Below are positions 11,787 to 23,087 of a stretch of 64,000 nt of DNA, piece after piece. The first letter of the stretch is position 1; every line of letters starts with the position of its first letter. The stretch is taken from assembly GCA_004335835.1 (NCBI GenBank), contig RWJK01001849.1:62001-126000 (forward strand), given 5' to 3'. Origin of the DNA: Scenedesmus sp. ARA3. Its lineage: Eukaryota > Chlorophyta > Chlorophyceae > Sphaeropleales > Scenedesmaceae. A program made the position numbers and the translations under genes. The notes beneath the pieces were generated by a model. The model was not told where the DNA came from, did not search any database, and was given only the letters and a program-made list of their open reading frames with translations.

Positions 11787-12196
11787 AGTGGTGTGCACAT
11801 GCGCAGCTCTACAAGTTGCGGCGCACATGGCGGCTGCAGGGCTGGGGGCGCTGCCAGGGGACTTCACAGGGGACTGGGAGGTCTATGTGGCTGACAGGAT
11901 GTGGCATTACGACCACATGTAAAGTGGTGTGCACATGCGCAGCTCTACGCGTTGCTTTGCACATCGTTGCTGCGGGGCTGGGGGCGCTGCCTGGCGACTT
12001 CACTGGAGACTGGGAGGCCTATGTGGCTGACAGGATGTGGCATTACGACCACATGTAAAGTGGTGTGCACATGCGCAGCTCTACGCGTTGCTTTGCACAT
12101 CGTTGCTGCGGGGCTGGGGGCGCTGCCTGGCGACTTCACTGGAGACTGGGAGGCCTATGTGGCTGACAGGATGTGGCACTACGACCACATGTGAAG
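11690..12196. repeat. Four-copy 136-bp array containing the malic enzyme C-terminus
   Basis: The coding end ([19 protein letters not shown], then a stop) recurs four times with stops ending at 11786, 11922, 12058 and 12194, an exact 136-bp period. Copies 2-4 are nearly identical and lie past the first stop. Their shared upstream part (GCTCTACGCGTTGCTTTGCA and following) differs from copy 1. In copies 2 and 3 the stop is TAA within ATGTAA, which also creates a TGTAA motif. Confidence 0.95.
11917..11921 (+). promoter_or_regulatory. Candidate polyadenylation signal (TGTAA) in repeat copy 2
   Basis: TGTAA is the usual polyadenylation signal of many chlorophyte genes. Here it is formed by the ATG-TAA end of the second C-terminal repeat copy, 131 bases past the real malic enzyme stop. 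The same motif recurs at 12053-12057 in copy 3. Use is not shown. Confidence 0.35.
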
Positions 12197-14957
12197 TGTT
12201 TGCATTCAATGCAAGTTGGTGTGGTGACATGGGATAAGCAAGCTGCACAGAGCAGTGGGAGTGTGGAGTGGAATGGTTGAGCTGCAGCAGGTGTATGCGT
12301 GGTGTGCTTGAGATGCAGCATGTACGACAGAGGGCTGGCACAGTGTGTGCGGCGCTACGTGGCTGTCCCATCGGCAGCAACAGCTGAGGTCACCACCCGG
12401 GTCGAGGCGAGGAGATGTTTGGTAGTTTGAGGGCAGAAGGTGCACAGCAAGGAAAGGCAGAGGCGAAGAATGCCACGAGCTGAATGGCTGCCGCGGAGTG
12501 CAGAGCTTGCAGAGCGACACAGGGCGTATTTTGGAAGGAGCAGGCAGGGACATGTTATGTGAGGGTTTCGTTCCAGTGTGTTATGTGCTTGTGAGAGGTC
12601 AGGGGTGTAGCAACATGTATTGTGTTCACCGAATCAGGTCAAGTGTCGGATGTGGGCGCTGCGTGCTCCCTGCTTGCAACGCACTGCGGGGCTGCTGCTG
12701 TGTGCTGTGGTTCGGCAACAGTGATCTGGTTTGCTGCTGACTATTCAGCGAACTCCACTTCAGGGCTATGTTTTTTGAGTCAGTTTGGATTTGGATTTAC
12801 ACAATGCTACCTGTGCCATACGTAGTGGCAAACGTGGCGGCAATGCCGCTGCTGCGCTGTATTGCCAAGCTGTGCAGTGTGGGAGCCTCTGTGACTGCTG
12901 GGTCCACTGCAGCCATTTTCTGCGTGGGCTAGTGCCATCCTTTGTTCTCGTGAGTACATTGATCAATGCAAACTTCCCCGTGCAGTTCCAGGGTCGTCTA
13001 GGAGGGGCCTTGGCAGCAATTGTGGCGTCAGTTTTGGCATTGGACCGCAGTTGGTGGAGTTGATATGCTTTTGTGCAGCTTGCAGTATTTTGATCCTTGC
13101 CGTTGCACCAGCAGGGTTTTGCCACCAGCAATTTGAATCAGGCTTCTACAACTGTTGGTCCTGCTGTGCATGTTGTTTGTGTTTCAGCTGCCCAATTTTG
13201 TGCAGGGCTGCATATCCATGTAAAATGACGAATTCTAGATAAAACCAGGATGCCGAAGCACGCTGGTCATGCACAGCTGCGCACCTTCAAGCAATGCTGA
13301 ATGTGTTAGGTGAGCTCAGGCTCTGTGCTGTATTGTTTGCAGACGGGTATTGTAAGCATGCTGCTGCGGCAGCTTGCACGTTGAACTGTGAAAAATATTT
13401 GGCCAAACCAGGCTGTGCATGCGCTGCTGCTGGCCTGACAGGTGACGTGGGCTGCTCACAGCTGCTGACCTGCTGAAGTTGCCAGAGTTGTGCTGAGGAG
13501 TTTGTGCGTTGGTAACATGTCAGCTGGCCCGCAACCGTGGCAGGTATTTTGGCTGCAAATCCTAGCAATTTTCGGACGGTGCGCTTGTGTAAACTTCAAG
13601 TTGCTATTGAACGTCAAAACAGCAATGCCAACAGCCCCGCGCCCCACGACAGAGGCGCAAGGCAACACTCAACCACCATCTCACAACATATCGATAGGCT
13701 CGCCGCCGGCGCCATTTGAACGGAACTCCTGCAACTGGATAAATGACCCTGGGAATATTGGGCAAGAGCACATCGCCGCTTGTACATACACAAGCTATAC
13801 ACGCTATATAGAAATCATGCTGCTGGTGCAAGAACATCGCAGACGCGTCACAGTCAGTACCAGGACACACGCTGCAGGCGGCATTTGCATGCAGCAAAAG
13901 GCGGTAGTGAAGAGCCACTGGCATCAACCTGCAGTAATTGCTACCAGCTGGGTGCAGCACTGTCATCATGTAAAAGCACCTGCTGGCAACCCAGCGCTGG
14001 CTAGCCTTACAGGAGCAAGCTTGTGCTAGAATGCTGGCAGACCTCAAACAACCCAGTCAAGCTTGCATCTGCACATCGGCGGCCAACACGGCTTGGCTTG
14101 CAGACATCTCAGATGTTGCGCACAACCCTGAACAGCTTTATGCTTAGCCCAGGCCAACAAATCAATGAATTAAATCCATGCCAGGGATCTGCGCAAGCTG
14201 CATAAGTATCGCTGCTGTACATATACTTAATGCTGCCTGTCCCGCAAACCAAGCATACTGCACACTCTGTACATAGCAAGCTTCATCTGCACAGTGCTCA
14301 CAGCACAGGCACAGGTGAATGCATATCTTGTGCATAGCCAGATCATCAGGACATCTGGGCACACAGCGCACACCAGTGCACCCCTGTACAGCTTCAAAAT
14401 GAAATAGGGTTTGATTGTTGAGCACCTGTGCTCATGCTGGCATCCATGCTGCCTGACCTAAGCTGGCAGCAGAGAGACACATCGATCCCACAAACCACAA
14501 ATCAATCACGTGATGCAGCCGACGCAAATCAGCGCCAAGCGCCATCACCGTCATAACTACCAGCCGTCAAGCATCACCCTGTGCAGCCCAGCTGCTGCAC
14601 TGCTGCTGGCAACCAGCACCTGCCCACATCCACCTCTATTTTATTTGAGCGCCTGCCGGCCTCCCAAGCACAAGTACACACAACTCGCACCAGCACCCTG
14701 TCTATGATACTCTGTATGTGATCTAATTATGATCTCAAAATGGCAAGCATTGCAGCCATCAAAGCGCGGCTGTAGGGCGCTGCTGGTATGCCAGGCAGCG
14801 CCGCCGTGCCTCTTTCTCACTGCTGCAACTGCAAATGTGTCACGCACACACAGAACAGCTGCTGCTGCGCCTGCGGCAGCTGATGCCGGCACGTCCCCCA
14901 AAATTGCAGTATAGGATGCGGGCGCTGTGGTCACGGCCGTGCTGCAAAACCTTGATA

Positions 14958-15002
<45 letters not shown>

Positions 15003-15058
15003 AGCTGTTGCCGCCTGCTGCAGTCTGCTGCAGCTGCTAGCAGCCGTTGGCCTGCAGC
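12197..15058. other. Intergenic region between malic enzyme and the BTB gene (tail to tail)
   Basis: About 2.9 kb with no exon I can support on either strand. It lies between the 3' ends of two convergent genes and must include their 3' UTRs. A 179-codon open frame at 13490-14029 (+) lacks any recognisable motif. A TTACA (TGTAA on the minus strand) occurs near 14006 and could end the BTB transcript. The sequence is less repetitive than the genes on either side. Confidence 0.5.
14959..15000. repeat. (CTG)14 microsatellite
   Basis: Uninterrupted CTG run of 14 units just beyond the stop codon of the BTB gene. On the sense strand of that gene it is a CAG repeat in the 3' UTR. Confidence 0.95.
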
Positions 15059-18000
15059 TCAGCAGCAGCTGTAGAGGTGGCAGGACAGCAGCAGCTGCTG
15101 CTTGTCTGTCATGAACTTGGCCCAGAGGCTGGAGTCTGCGTACACCTCTGGCCCGAAGAAGTCATCCCAGCTGGCAGTTATGCACGCAACAGGATGGCAG
15201 GACAGCGGCAGCAGCAGCAGCAGCAGCACAGAGCGGTGAGTGACGGTGATGTGCATGTGAGGCAGCTGACACAGGCCTACCTAGAGTCATGTGCAACTGG
15301 TCAACAGAAGAATCACTCATTGAGCTTACACGATTCACATAGTCAAGCTCTGGCTGAAGTTGCATTTCACTTCACTCAAGCACACATGCGTCATAGTGGG
15401 CGGCTGGCTGTTGACATCGGAAAGATGCTGAAACCAGACTGCTCAGTGCAGGCACTCACCCCCAGCAAGTGCCAGCCTTGATTATCACCTGCAATGCAGC
15501 ACACAGCCATTCAGAAGCAAATTGCAGCACACCCCATGCAGCACGTCAGACAAGCCAGTGAGTGGGGCCGCCAAGCATAAGCAACATCTCGCTGGGCAGC
15601 TGGAGGCACAGTCGGCGGACTGCAATGATAGCAGGAACAGCAAGGTGACAGTTTACATCATTGCACAGCAACACCAAGCAGCCCCTTCAGCATGCCATGC
15701 CTGGCATGGTCCGGCATGTTGTGCGCAGTGCAAAAGTCACAAGTGCACGCTGCCGGCTCTGTCGGGTTCTGAGGCTGTGCCACTGTGCCTGGTGCACTTA
15801 CTATGCCCTTGCTGCCTATGTCCATGTCCAGTGCATGCAGTGCAATGCCTGTGCAGTGCAGTGTGTGTACAATGCTGTGTCACTGCTGCAGGCTGCCCCA
15901 CTGTGCATGGGTCACTCACCGGGCCCTCGCTGCTGGTGGGGTCCTCCTCGTGCAGCAGGAAGTCCCAGGTGGCAATGTCAAAGTCCACCTGCATGCACAG
16001 CACAGCACAGCACAACACAGCACAGCACACAGCATACAGCACAGCAAAGAAGAGCTGGTCAAAGCGCTGTAGCACTGAAGCACAGCACTGAAGCACAACA
16101 CAGCACTGAGCACAGCCCCTCCTGCACCTTGCCTGCATCACACAGCGGCAGCGACCCCTCACCCTCCAGTTACTACAGCACAGCCCACTTAAAGGGTTAA
16201 GACTTCTCTCTTGCGCACCTGCACCATGGCGGTGTCGCCCAGCGGCAGCGGCCCCTCGCCCTCCAGCTCTATGCCCCAGCACAGCCCCACGTGGATGTTC
16301 ATGTCGTGGGGTGAGCCCGGGTCGGGCGGCTTCACAGTGAGCTTCAGCCGCCACGTGAAGCCGTTGTAGAAGTGGCCGCTGCAATGCACATTGGGAGGTG
16401 ACAGAACATGAAAATGTTGCAGGCAGAACAAGCGTTGGGTCGAAATAACCAGTGACGATGAAAGGGAGAGCTTGCTGCGCAGCCACGTGAAGCTGTTGTA
16501 GAAGTGGCTGCTGCAACAAAGTGACACACACGTCGAGAGACAATCAGATACGCGAGTTACTTGAGCCAGGTGGTCACATACCGTACAGTCGTTGCCGTGA
16601 CAGGAGCTTTTCGAATCAAAGTCTGGAGCGGACTAACCAACTCGGCCACATCACCAAAGATATAGGGCTGCAGGGGCCGATGCATTATGACAGTGACAAG
16701 CTTGCTGAGCTTGCTGGAAAAGGGCTCCGTGCAGCCTGCTGCTGCTGCTGCTGCTGCGCCAGCTGCACAATCACCCTGATGCTGTCCCGCATGGCGCAAG
16801 CCTGACTACAGATGCTGGCTCTGTCCTTGCTTGCACTGCTGCACTGTGTGTGGCTGCCCACACCCCATTATGGACAACTGCGCGCAGGTAAACAGATCGC
16901 CCGCTGCCCTCTAGGCTTCGGACTAAACTATAACTGTCAAAGTGTCACCCATATCGTGTTTGATTGTCACACAAAGCAACACCCCAAGCGCCCTCACCCT
17001 GTGAGCAGGTCGTAGGCCTCGCTGCAAACAACCCACATCAATCCACCAAACTCAAACAAAATACATCGTCCCTCAGTGCATAACAAAGCAACAGACAAAG
17101 CCTCACTCACCCTGTGAGCAGGTAGTAGGCCTCGCTGCAGTCACTGGCGCGGTACTTGCTGATGGCCTGCTGCAGATCCGCGGCAGCGATGTAGCTGGTG
17201 AACGCGCTGCCACTGCTGCTGCCGCTGCTGCTGCTGCTGCTGCAGCCGTCAGGCAGCTGGCCCACGCGCTGCTGGAAGCGGGTGTGGCCCGCGCAGGCCT
17301 GCAGACGTGAACATGCAATTAAAGCGTGTTGCAAGCAGCAGCAGGGGTTGTTGAGTGTTGTTGGCGCTGCCCGTAGTGTGGGGCACCGGAGCTAGAGCAA
17401 CACACGCAGACCGCCTCCTGCGCATTGCAACACAGAAACATATCAAACACCATACAGACAAGACAAGCACAGATAGGACACAGCAGCCGCTGCAACAAAA
17501 ACAGCACAGTGCGCTCACCGCCATCTCCTTGCGCTGCGCCTCTGCTGCGCGCCCCCACTGCATCGCCTCAAGTATGCAAATGCAGAAGTAACACAAGGTG
17601 TTGTTGTACAAGCACAGTACCGATGACAATGCTGCCACCACTCACCGCCATCTCCTTGCGCTGCGCGTCCGCTGCACGCCCCCACTGCATCGCTTCGGCG
17701 ACTCGAAAAGGACAACAGCCATCTAAACCCAATGAAACATGACAATCACACACACACACACGTCACAGCACAGTGCGCTCACCGCCATCTCCTTGCGCTG
17801 CGCCTCTGCTGCGCGCCCCCACTGCATCGCTTCGGTGACTCGCAAAGCACAACAGCCATCGAAAACCATTTGATCACGACAAGCACACACACACACACAC
17901 ACACACACGTCGCAGCAGCAGCGCCGTCCTCACCGCCATCTCCTTGCGCTGCGCCTCTGCCGCGCGCCCCCACTGCATCGCTTTGGTGACTCACAAAGCA

Positions 18001-20151
18001 CAACAGCCATCTAAACCCAATGAAACATGACAATCGCACACACACGTCACAGCACAGTGTGCTCACCGCCATCTCCTTGCGCTGCGCGTCTGCTGCCCTG
18101 CCCCACTGCATCGCCTCCAGCAGCCAGCGCGCCACCTCAGGCTGGCCAGCCAGCAGCCCGTGGTGGGCCCCCACAGCCGCCAGGAAGTTGCCGCTCATGT
18201 GCGGGAAGCGCAGGTCTGACAGCAGCCCGGCTGCAACACCCTGCAGCTGGGAGAGGCCCGCAGGGTCTGTGGCACACTGCCTGCAGGTGCAAGCAAAGCA
18301 GTTGCAGAAAGCAGAAGGTGAGGCTTGGGTATATGACAGTGTGTGTAGCTGTGGCGCTACACACCTGACACACCTGGATCCATACCAGGGTACCGTCAAC
18401 ATCTAGGTGCAATAGCTGCGTGGCCCTGCCTGCACCCTGTCGCAGACTCACTTGAGCTGCGCCGCCAGCCATCTGGCAACCACAATGTACACAAGTTGCT
18501 TGCTACGATTTACTACGTTTCTCCACAAACATCCCTGCCTGAACCGTATTAGTTGAATACTCACTTGAGCTGTGCCGCCAGTCAGCTGGCCACCACCACG
18601 TACACCACACCTGCTTGCATGCCCTCACCACGCAATCTTGTGAGCATTCTCTCTGCTCCACACACTCACTTGAGCTGCGCCGCCAGCCAGCTTGCCACCA
18701 CCACGTGCACAAATTGCTTGCCTCAATCCACTTCTTCTGATCTCACACATCCCTGCCTAAACCCTATTGGTAAAACACTCACTTGAGCTGCGCCGCCAGC
18801 CAGCTGGCCACCACCACGTACACCACGTTCTCACTGGCAGCCGCCAGCTGCCCGCAGCCCAGCAGCCGCGTGACCGCCTCAGCAGGCAGGCTGGCCCACT
18901 GGGCCCTGCTGGCCCTGCTGGTCCAGGCCTCATCCAGGTTGGCAAAGCTGTGCAGCACCCGCTCGTGCGCTTTCTGCAGAGGATGCATACGAATAGAAGT
19001 TTGAGTGGCAAAGAGGGTTTGAACAGAGGATTGGTAGAATGGCGGTGTCTCTCTGCATATCGACTGCTGCAAGCGCCTACGCTGGATGTTGTGCATCGCA
19101 ATACCCAAACAAACACCCCTGCATTGTACGGCTCCGTTGCGCACCTCCACCACTGCCGCGAAGGCCTCCACCTCCCGCAGCCCGGCAGGCAGCCGCACAC
19201 TACACATAACAACATAACAGTAACACCCAAGATAACAAAACACCCCCGCATCTGCGCGTGCGCACCTCCACCACTGCAGCAAAGGCCTCCCCTTCCCGCA
19301 GCCCGGCAGGCAGCCGCAGCAGTGCCAGTGCAGTGCCCCAGGCCAGAGCCTTGGGGTCCAGCCCCAGCAGGTGGCTGCGGCACGCCTCCACACACACACG
19401 CAGCTGGTACCTGCAGGAAACCACAACGCGCATGAATGTATGTGCCAGGCCGGAGAAGCAACATGCTGCTGGTTGGCTGTAAAGAAGATGCGGAAGAATG
19501 GCCGATGGTGGCGGCAACTGCAACTGCCGGCCGTTGCACTGCCTGCACCCTTCAACAGGCTCAGCTGCTGACTGAGAACCTTTCTGTCATATCGGCAGCT
19601 GCTATGCTGCAAACGTCGGGCTTGAACCCTGCTCAAGCGACGTGTACAAACCATGCGGTTGTTGCGTGTTGTTGTTGCTGCTGATGCACAGCATCTTTCC
19701 TGCAGCCTGCAGCCGCACCGCCAGCAATTCTGACGCACCTGTCAGCCAGCACCATGGTCGCCAGCAGCTGGTCGGGGTCTGCATCTTTGGGCACGCTGTT
19801 GGCGTATGCTGCCACCAGCATTGCCTTAGCAGCAGGCAGCTCCTCCTCACTCACTGTCAGGCTGAGTGTGTGGCTGCCGCTGGCCATCCAGTTTTGTAAC
19901 AGCGATTTGAAATAGCCGGACTGTCCTGCAAGCACGATGCCATGCACATGGAAGCGCGCGAATTCGGCGCCTTCAAGACTGGTGAGGGTGAGCTGGAAGT
20001 CTGAGAGAAAGGGGTCATTGAAGTGCGGGGAGAGGTCAGGGGCGAAGACTGCGCTGCTGCTGCAGCGAGAGGCTGCTGATATGGATGAGCAGGAAGGTGA
20101 GGCGGGCGGGGGGCTGGGGGTGGGGGATGGGGAGGGCGACGAGGATGACAT
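15059..20151 (-). CDS. BTB/POZ-BACK domain protein with MATH-like C-terminus
   Basis: Nine exons in transcript order: 20151-19739, 19410-19266, 18973-18783, 18280-18067, 17298-17111, 16378-16219, 15988-15920, 15488-15460 and 15170-15059, giving 506 residues with consistent phases. Residues of roughly 45-155 form a BTB domain (FQLTLTSLEGAEFARFHVHG, then GYFKSLLQNW). A BACK-like helical region follows, including DLRFPHMSGNFLAAVGAHH. The C-terminus, with NIHVGLCWGIELEGEG and GWDDFFGPE and TDKQQLLLSCHLY, resembles a MATH/TRAF-like beta domain. Such proteins usually act as substrate adaptors for Cullin-3 ubiquitin ligases. That role is inferred from the family. The 29-nt penultimate exon is needed to keep frame into the last exon. 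Introns 2-5 contain copies of adjoining exon edges. Start: first ATG of a Ser/Pro-rich leader. Confidence 0.85.
15460..15488 (-). other. 29-nt microexon (exon 8) of the BTB gene
   Basis: It encodes VIIKAGTCW plus two bases of a split Gly codon, bounded by acceptor TTGCAG and donor GTGAGTG on the minus strand. Without it, exon 7 (phase 0) joined to exon 9 reads a stop after two codons. With it, the frame enters GWDDFFGPE as expected for this fold. Confidence 0.7.
16478..16516. repeat. Echo of BTB exon 6 start
   Basis: A minus-strand copy of the acceptor and first 30 or so bases of exon 6 (CCACTTCTACAAC then GCTTCACGTGG), upstream in intron 5. The real exon begins at 16378. Confidence 0.8.
16580..16655 (-). 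other. tRNA-like A-box sequence in BTB intron 5, possibly a SINE head
   Basis: On the minus strand, TGGCCGAGTTGG fits the internal A-box of tRNA genes exactly. About 32 bases on, GATTCGAAAAG partly fits a B-box. No acceptor stem pairing or clear anticodon arm could be drawn, so it is not a functional tRNA by inspection. It could be a tRNA pseudogene, the head of a tRNA-derived SINE, or chance. Confidence 0.25.
16996..17040. repeat. Echo of BTB exon 5 end
   Basis: Minus-strand copy of the last 25-30 bases of exon 5 plus its donor (GAGGCCTAC, then CTGCTCACAGGGTGAG) lying in intron 5. The real exon ends at 17111. Confidence 0.8.
17512..18125. repeat. Five-copy donor-anchored array at BTB exon 4
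   Basis: The 3' end of exon 4 and its donor (minus strand AAGGAGATGGCG followed by GTGAG) recur at about 17930, 17778, 17641 and 17515 in intron 4, after the real one at 18067. Spacing is 126-152 bp. Each copy also carries the CACTGCATCGC block, and several are separated by (CA)n runs such as the one at 17885-17908. All echoes keep the GT donor. Confidence 0.92.
18447..18850. repeat. Four-copy donor-anchored array at BTB exon 3
   Basis: The exon 3 end encoding VVVASWLAAQL plus the donor at 18783 is repeated downstream in intron 3 at about 18670, 18565 and 18452, roughly 105-115 bp apart, with increasing divergence. Each copy keeps the CTCAAGTGAGT donor context. Confidence 0.92.
19142..19205. 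repeat. Echo of BTB exon 2 end
   Basis: A second copy of the exon 2 end (RLPAGLRE, EAFAAVVE) with its GTGCGCA donor lies in intron 2, 124 bp past the real donor at 19266. Confidence 0.88.
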
Positions 20152-21106
20152 AAGACGCCGCTGGTCCCGTTGTGAAGCCAGTTTGGCAAGCTGCTGCTGC
20201 TGCTGCCGCTGCTGCTGTTGCTGCTGCTGTCAGCTGGAGTTGCTGCAATAGAAGCACGGCAGTCGCCAAGAGACAGCAGCAGGATGGACAGGTTAGACAG
20301 AGCATGTGTTGTCAGCAGAATTGTGTGGTGACTATGCTTGCTGGGAGGAAGTTAAAGGCTGGCTGGCAGATGGCAGGTGTCTAGGACATGGCAAAAGCTG
20401 CTGCACCTGTCCCGACATCAGCTGCTGCCAACGGCAGGCCTGGGCAGCCAACTCGGCGCCAAAGAATAGAATAAATCCGTTTATAACTTTATCGTGATGA
20501 TTGTGCGTCGTCAGGAGTGCGAAGCAGTTTGTTCGGCTCTGCTACATTGCTCTCACCGAGACTTCTCTTCACTATGGTCGATCTTCAGCGCCAGAGCCAG
20601 CAGGCAGCAGAAACTTAACATTTAAGCCTACTTGTTTGGCAAGCAGCTGCCTCGCCGAATAGGCCTGAGGTGCGTCCTTAGCCTGACAATCTTGCAGTGC
20701 CTCGGACAAATTTCGTTAAACTTGAGGGCGAAATAATAATTCTAACACATGCACTGTGCAGTGTGAACCAGACACAAGCAACAGCCGTTCAAGAACTAAT
20801 CCCTACAGCCACAGTTCACAGTGCTTCGAACTTGCGTATACAGCAGACGAAGGATTAGACATAGTCAAGATCAACACCGAAAGCATGTTTCCAAGACTCT
20901 TCTTGGCAATCAAACATGAACAGCACAGTTGTAACAGGCACTTTGATGGGACTCCTGCTGGTGCTTTCGCCTGTCGCGCTTTGCTTGAGCAGATGCACCG
21001 GTGAACAATGAGGCGTTCTTGAAAGTCTGTACTCGCGTCTCTTTTCGGAGCTCTCCGCACGATCTTCCCACAGTTTCCTTGCACCCATGCAGTGGTAGTT
21101 GCGTAC
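20152..21106. other. Divergent intergenic region between the BTB and SRR1-like genes
   Basis: About 950 bp holding both promoters. No gene is supported. A CTG/CCG run at 20191-20228 lies just upstream of the BTB start. No convincing TATA box was picked out. An upstream first exon of the SRR1-like gene may lie here. Confidence 0.4.
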
Positions 21107-23087
21107 ATGCCTGTCATGCAGTGCTTGCAAACCAGAGGCACCGTATGGCACCACAGAACCTGTGTATATCTGAATTCTAATCCCACATCAAGGCGTGGTA
21201 GAGGCAGCACTGCTGCTGCCGCTGCTTCAAGCCTGCGCCAGCAGCAGCAGCAGCTGACGTTGCAACTGGCTGACGTTCTGCAACAGCCACATACGCAGCA
21301 AGCTGACAAAGTCGCCTCAGCTGCACAACTAGTGAACCAAGCTGTTGCAGCGCTGCTTGCTTCACCAGACTGGCTGCAGCTGCAGCAAACATTCCAGCTG
21401 GCAGCCAGGCAGCACAACCCAGCGGCACAACAAGCACTCCAACCAGCCAATGCAAGAAGCAGCAGCAGCAACACAAGCAGGCCGAGTGGCAGCAGCCCCT
21501 GGGGCTTTGCCCTGCGGCAACCAAAGCAACAAGCAGCACAGCAGCCAGAGCAACAAAACAGCAGCAGCAGCAGCTGGCCCACACCAGCACAAGCGCCTCG
21601 TCAGCAGCAGCAGCAGCAGCAGCAGCGGCAGCAGCAGCAATGGGATTGGGCAGGTGTGCAGCAGTTCATGGTGCTTGGCCAAGGCTCGCTGGGCAACCTG
21701 TACGCAGACAGCTCAAGAGGCAGCCCCTCTGCGGTGAGCCACGCAGCGCATGCAGGTGCAGCTTGGCATTAGAGGCACAAGAACATGCTTACTGAGGAGG
21801 AGGAGAGAGAAATGCTTCCTCCTTAGCACAAGGCGCAGCTGAGGCACAGCTGTGTGCCAGCAGTAGCTGCACGTCACCTGCATTGCAGCAACACAGCAGC
21901 ACAGCTGCTTGCGCTGTGTGCTGTGCTGTTGGTAGACATCCCTGCTTCTGATTTTGCACCCCCCAGCGTCCCTCTTACCCAGCAAGTGCAAGCTGCAGTG
22001 CTTTCCCCATACGTATGCATTCGCCAGGCCCTGGTTTTACCCAACAACTAACCCCTGCATCCTGACTGCTGGCTACAACTCACAACTTGTGATTTGTTCT
22101 CAGCTGCCGCCAGCCAGGCTAGGCTTCCGCCTCTTCCAGCTGGCTCTAGCAGTGGCCCTGCATCAAGCCCTGCTGCCAGGCCTAGCCAGCGCACCAGCAG
22201 CATATGACCCCGACTATGACAGCTTTGACCGTGCGCTGTTGCGCGAGCTAGGGTTTGAGGTGTTGGCGGATGAGCCAAGCTATGGTGTCGCGGGCAGCGG
22301 GCCTGCGCTGCTGTACATGCCGTGCTGCCCTCGCGAGCTGTATGCAGCGGTGCTGGTGAGTAGCGGTGTTGATGCGGTGCGGTCGCAGCTGCTGTGGCAG
22401 CCTGGCTAGGTTGTAGCTCTGCGTGGCCTGCAAGCTGGCACTTGACTGCTAACCTTGTTGTACTTGCACTTTGCATGCAGCGATGCTGGTGAGCGCCAAC
22501 AGTGTTGCGGCCGCTGCCGCTGTGCGGGTCAGGCTAGCTCTGTGTGGCAAATGAACGGGCGTGTGACTGCTACTAGCAATCATAGCATGTCATGCTCAAC
22601 TTTGAGCAGTGTGGTGAGGGAGCATCACCTGCAGTTTAGCGGGGGAGCCAGTCCTGCAGTGTGGTGGGCGAGCCACAGCTGTATTGCCTACCAGCACAGC
22701 AACCCTGCTGACATGCATTGCCTTGCTGCTTGTTGCCTATGCTGCCACTGGCCATGTCTGTGGATGCAGGCGGCCAACAATGGCCACCTGCAGCAGTTGG
22801 CTGTGTTTGGCACATCCATGCGCTCCCTGGCAGACACACAGGCACTGGTGGCAGCTCTGACAGCAGAACCAGCAGCAAGTGCGGCTGCACCTGCAGGCGG
22901 GTCCAACGTCATCAATCGGATGCTTGATGTCAGCAGCGCAGAGCAGAGCAGCAGTGCTGTGGCGCAGCAGGGTGATGTGCTGCAGCTAGCGTACCAGCGA
23001 GGCTGTGTTCTGGAGGTGCCATGCCCTGACTGCGCTGCGCATGGCGTAGGCGTTGCTGTGCACCTCTTCCGCACAGCGCAGCTGTGA
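21107..23087 (+). CDS. SRR1-like protein
   Basis: Three exons: 21107-21733, 22104-22355 and 22770-23087, all joined in phase 0, about 398 residues. The SRR1 domain is visible as FMVLGQGSLGNLY, then a helix FQLALAVALHQALL, then YDPDYDSFDRALLRELGFEV, then LLYMPCCPRELYAAVL, then LAVFGTSMRSL. This order matches the SRR1 family (Arabidopsis SENSITIVITY TO RED LIGHT REDUCED 1 and yeast BER1), with the usual MPHC altered to MPCC. In plants SRR1 affects the clock and phytochrome B signalling, but its biochemistry is unclear. An N-terminal RRGRG motif also fits, but the residues before it look weak, so an upstream exon or a different start is possible. Between lies a Gln/Ser/Ala-rich insert. Intron 2 holds an echo of the exon 2 donor region near 22476. 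Confidence 0.85.
22472..22525. repeat. Echo of the SRR1-like exon 2 donor region
   Basis: A weak second copy of the exon 2 end and donor: GCATGCAGCGATGCTGGTGAG against TATGCAGCGGTGCTGGTGAG at the real border (22355). Confidence 0.6.

Noticed and set aside
13490..14029. 179-codon frame between malic enzyme and BTB genes
   Set aside because: No recognisable domain, composition like its surroundings, no splice or promoter support.
16580..16655. Functional tRNA gene
   Set aside because: A-box fits, but no acceptor stem, anticodon stem or good T-arm could be paired. Kept only as a low-confidence tRNA-like element.
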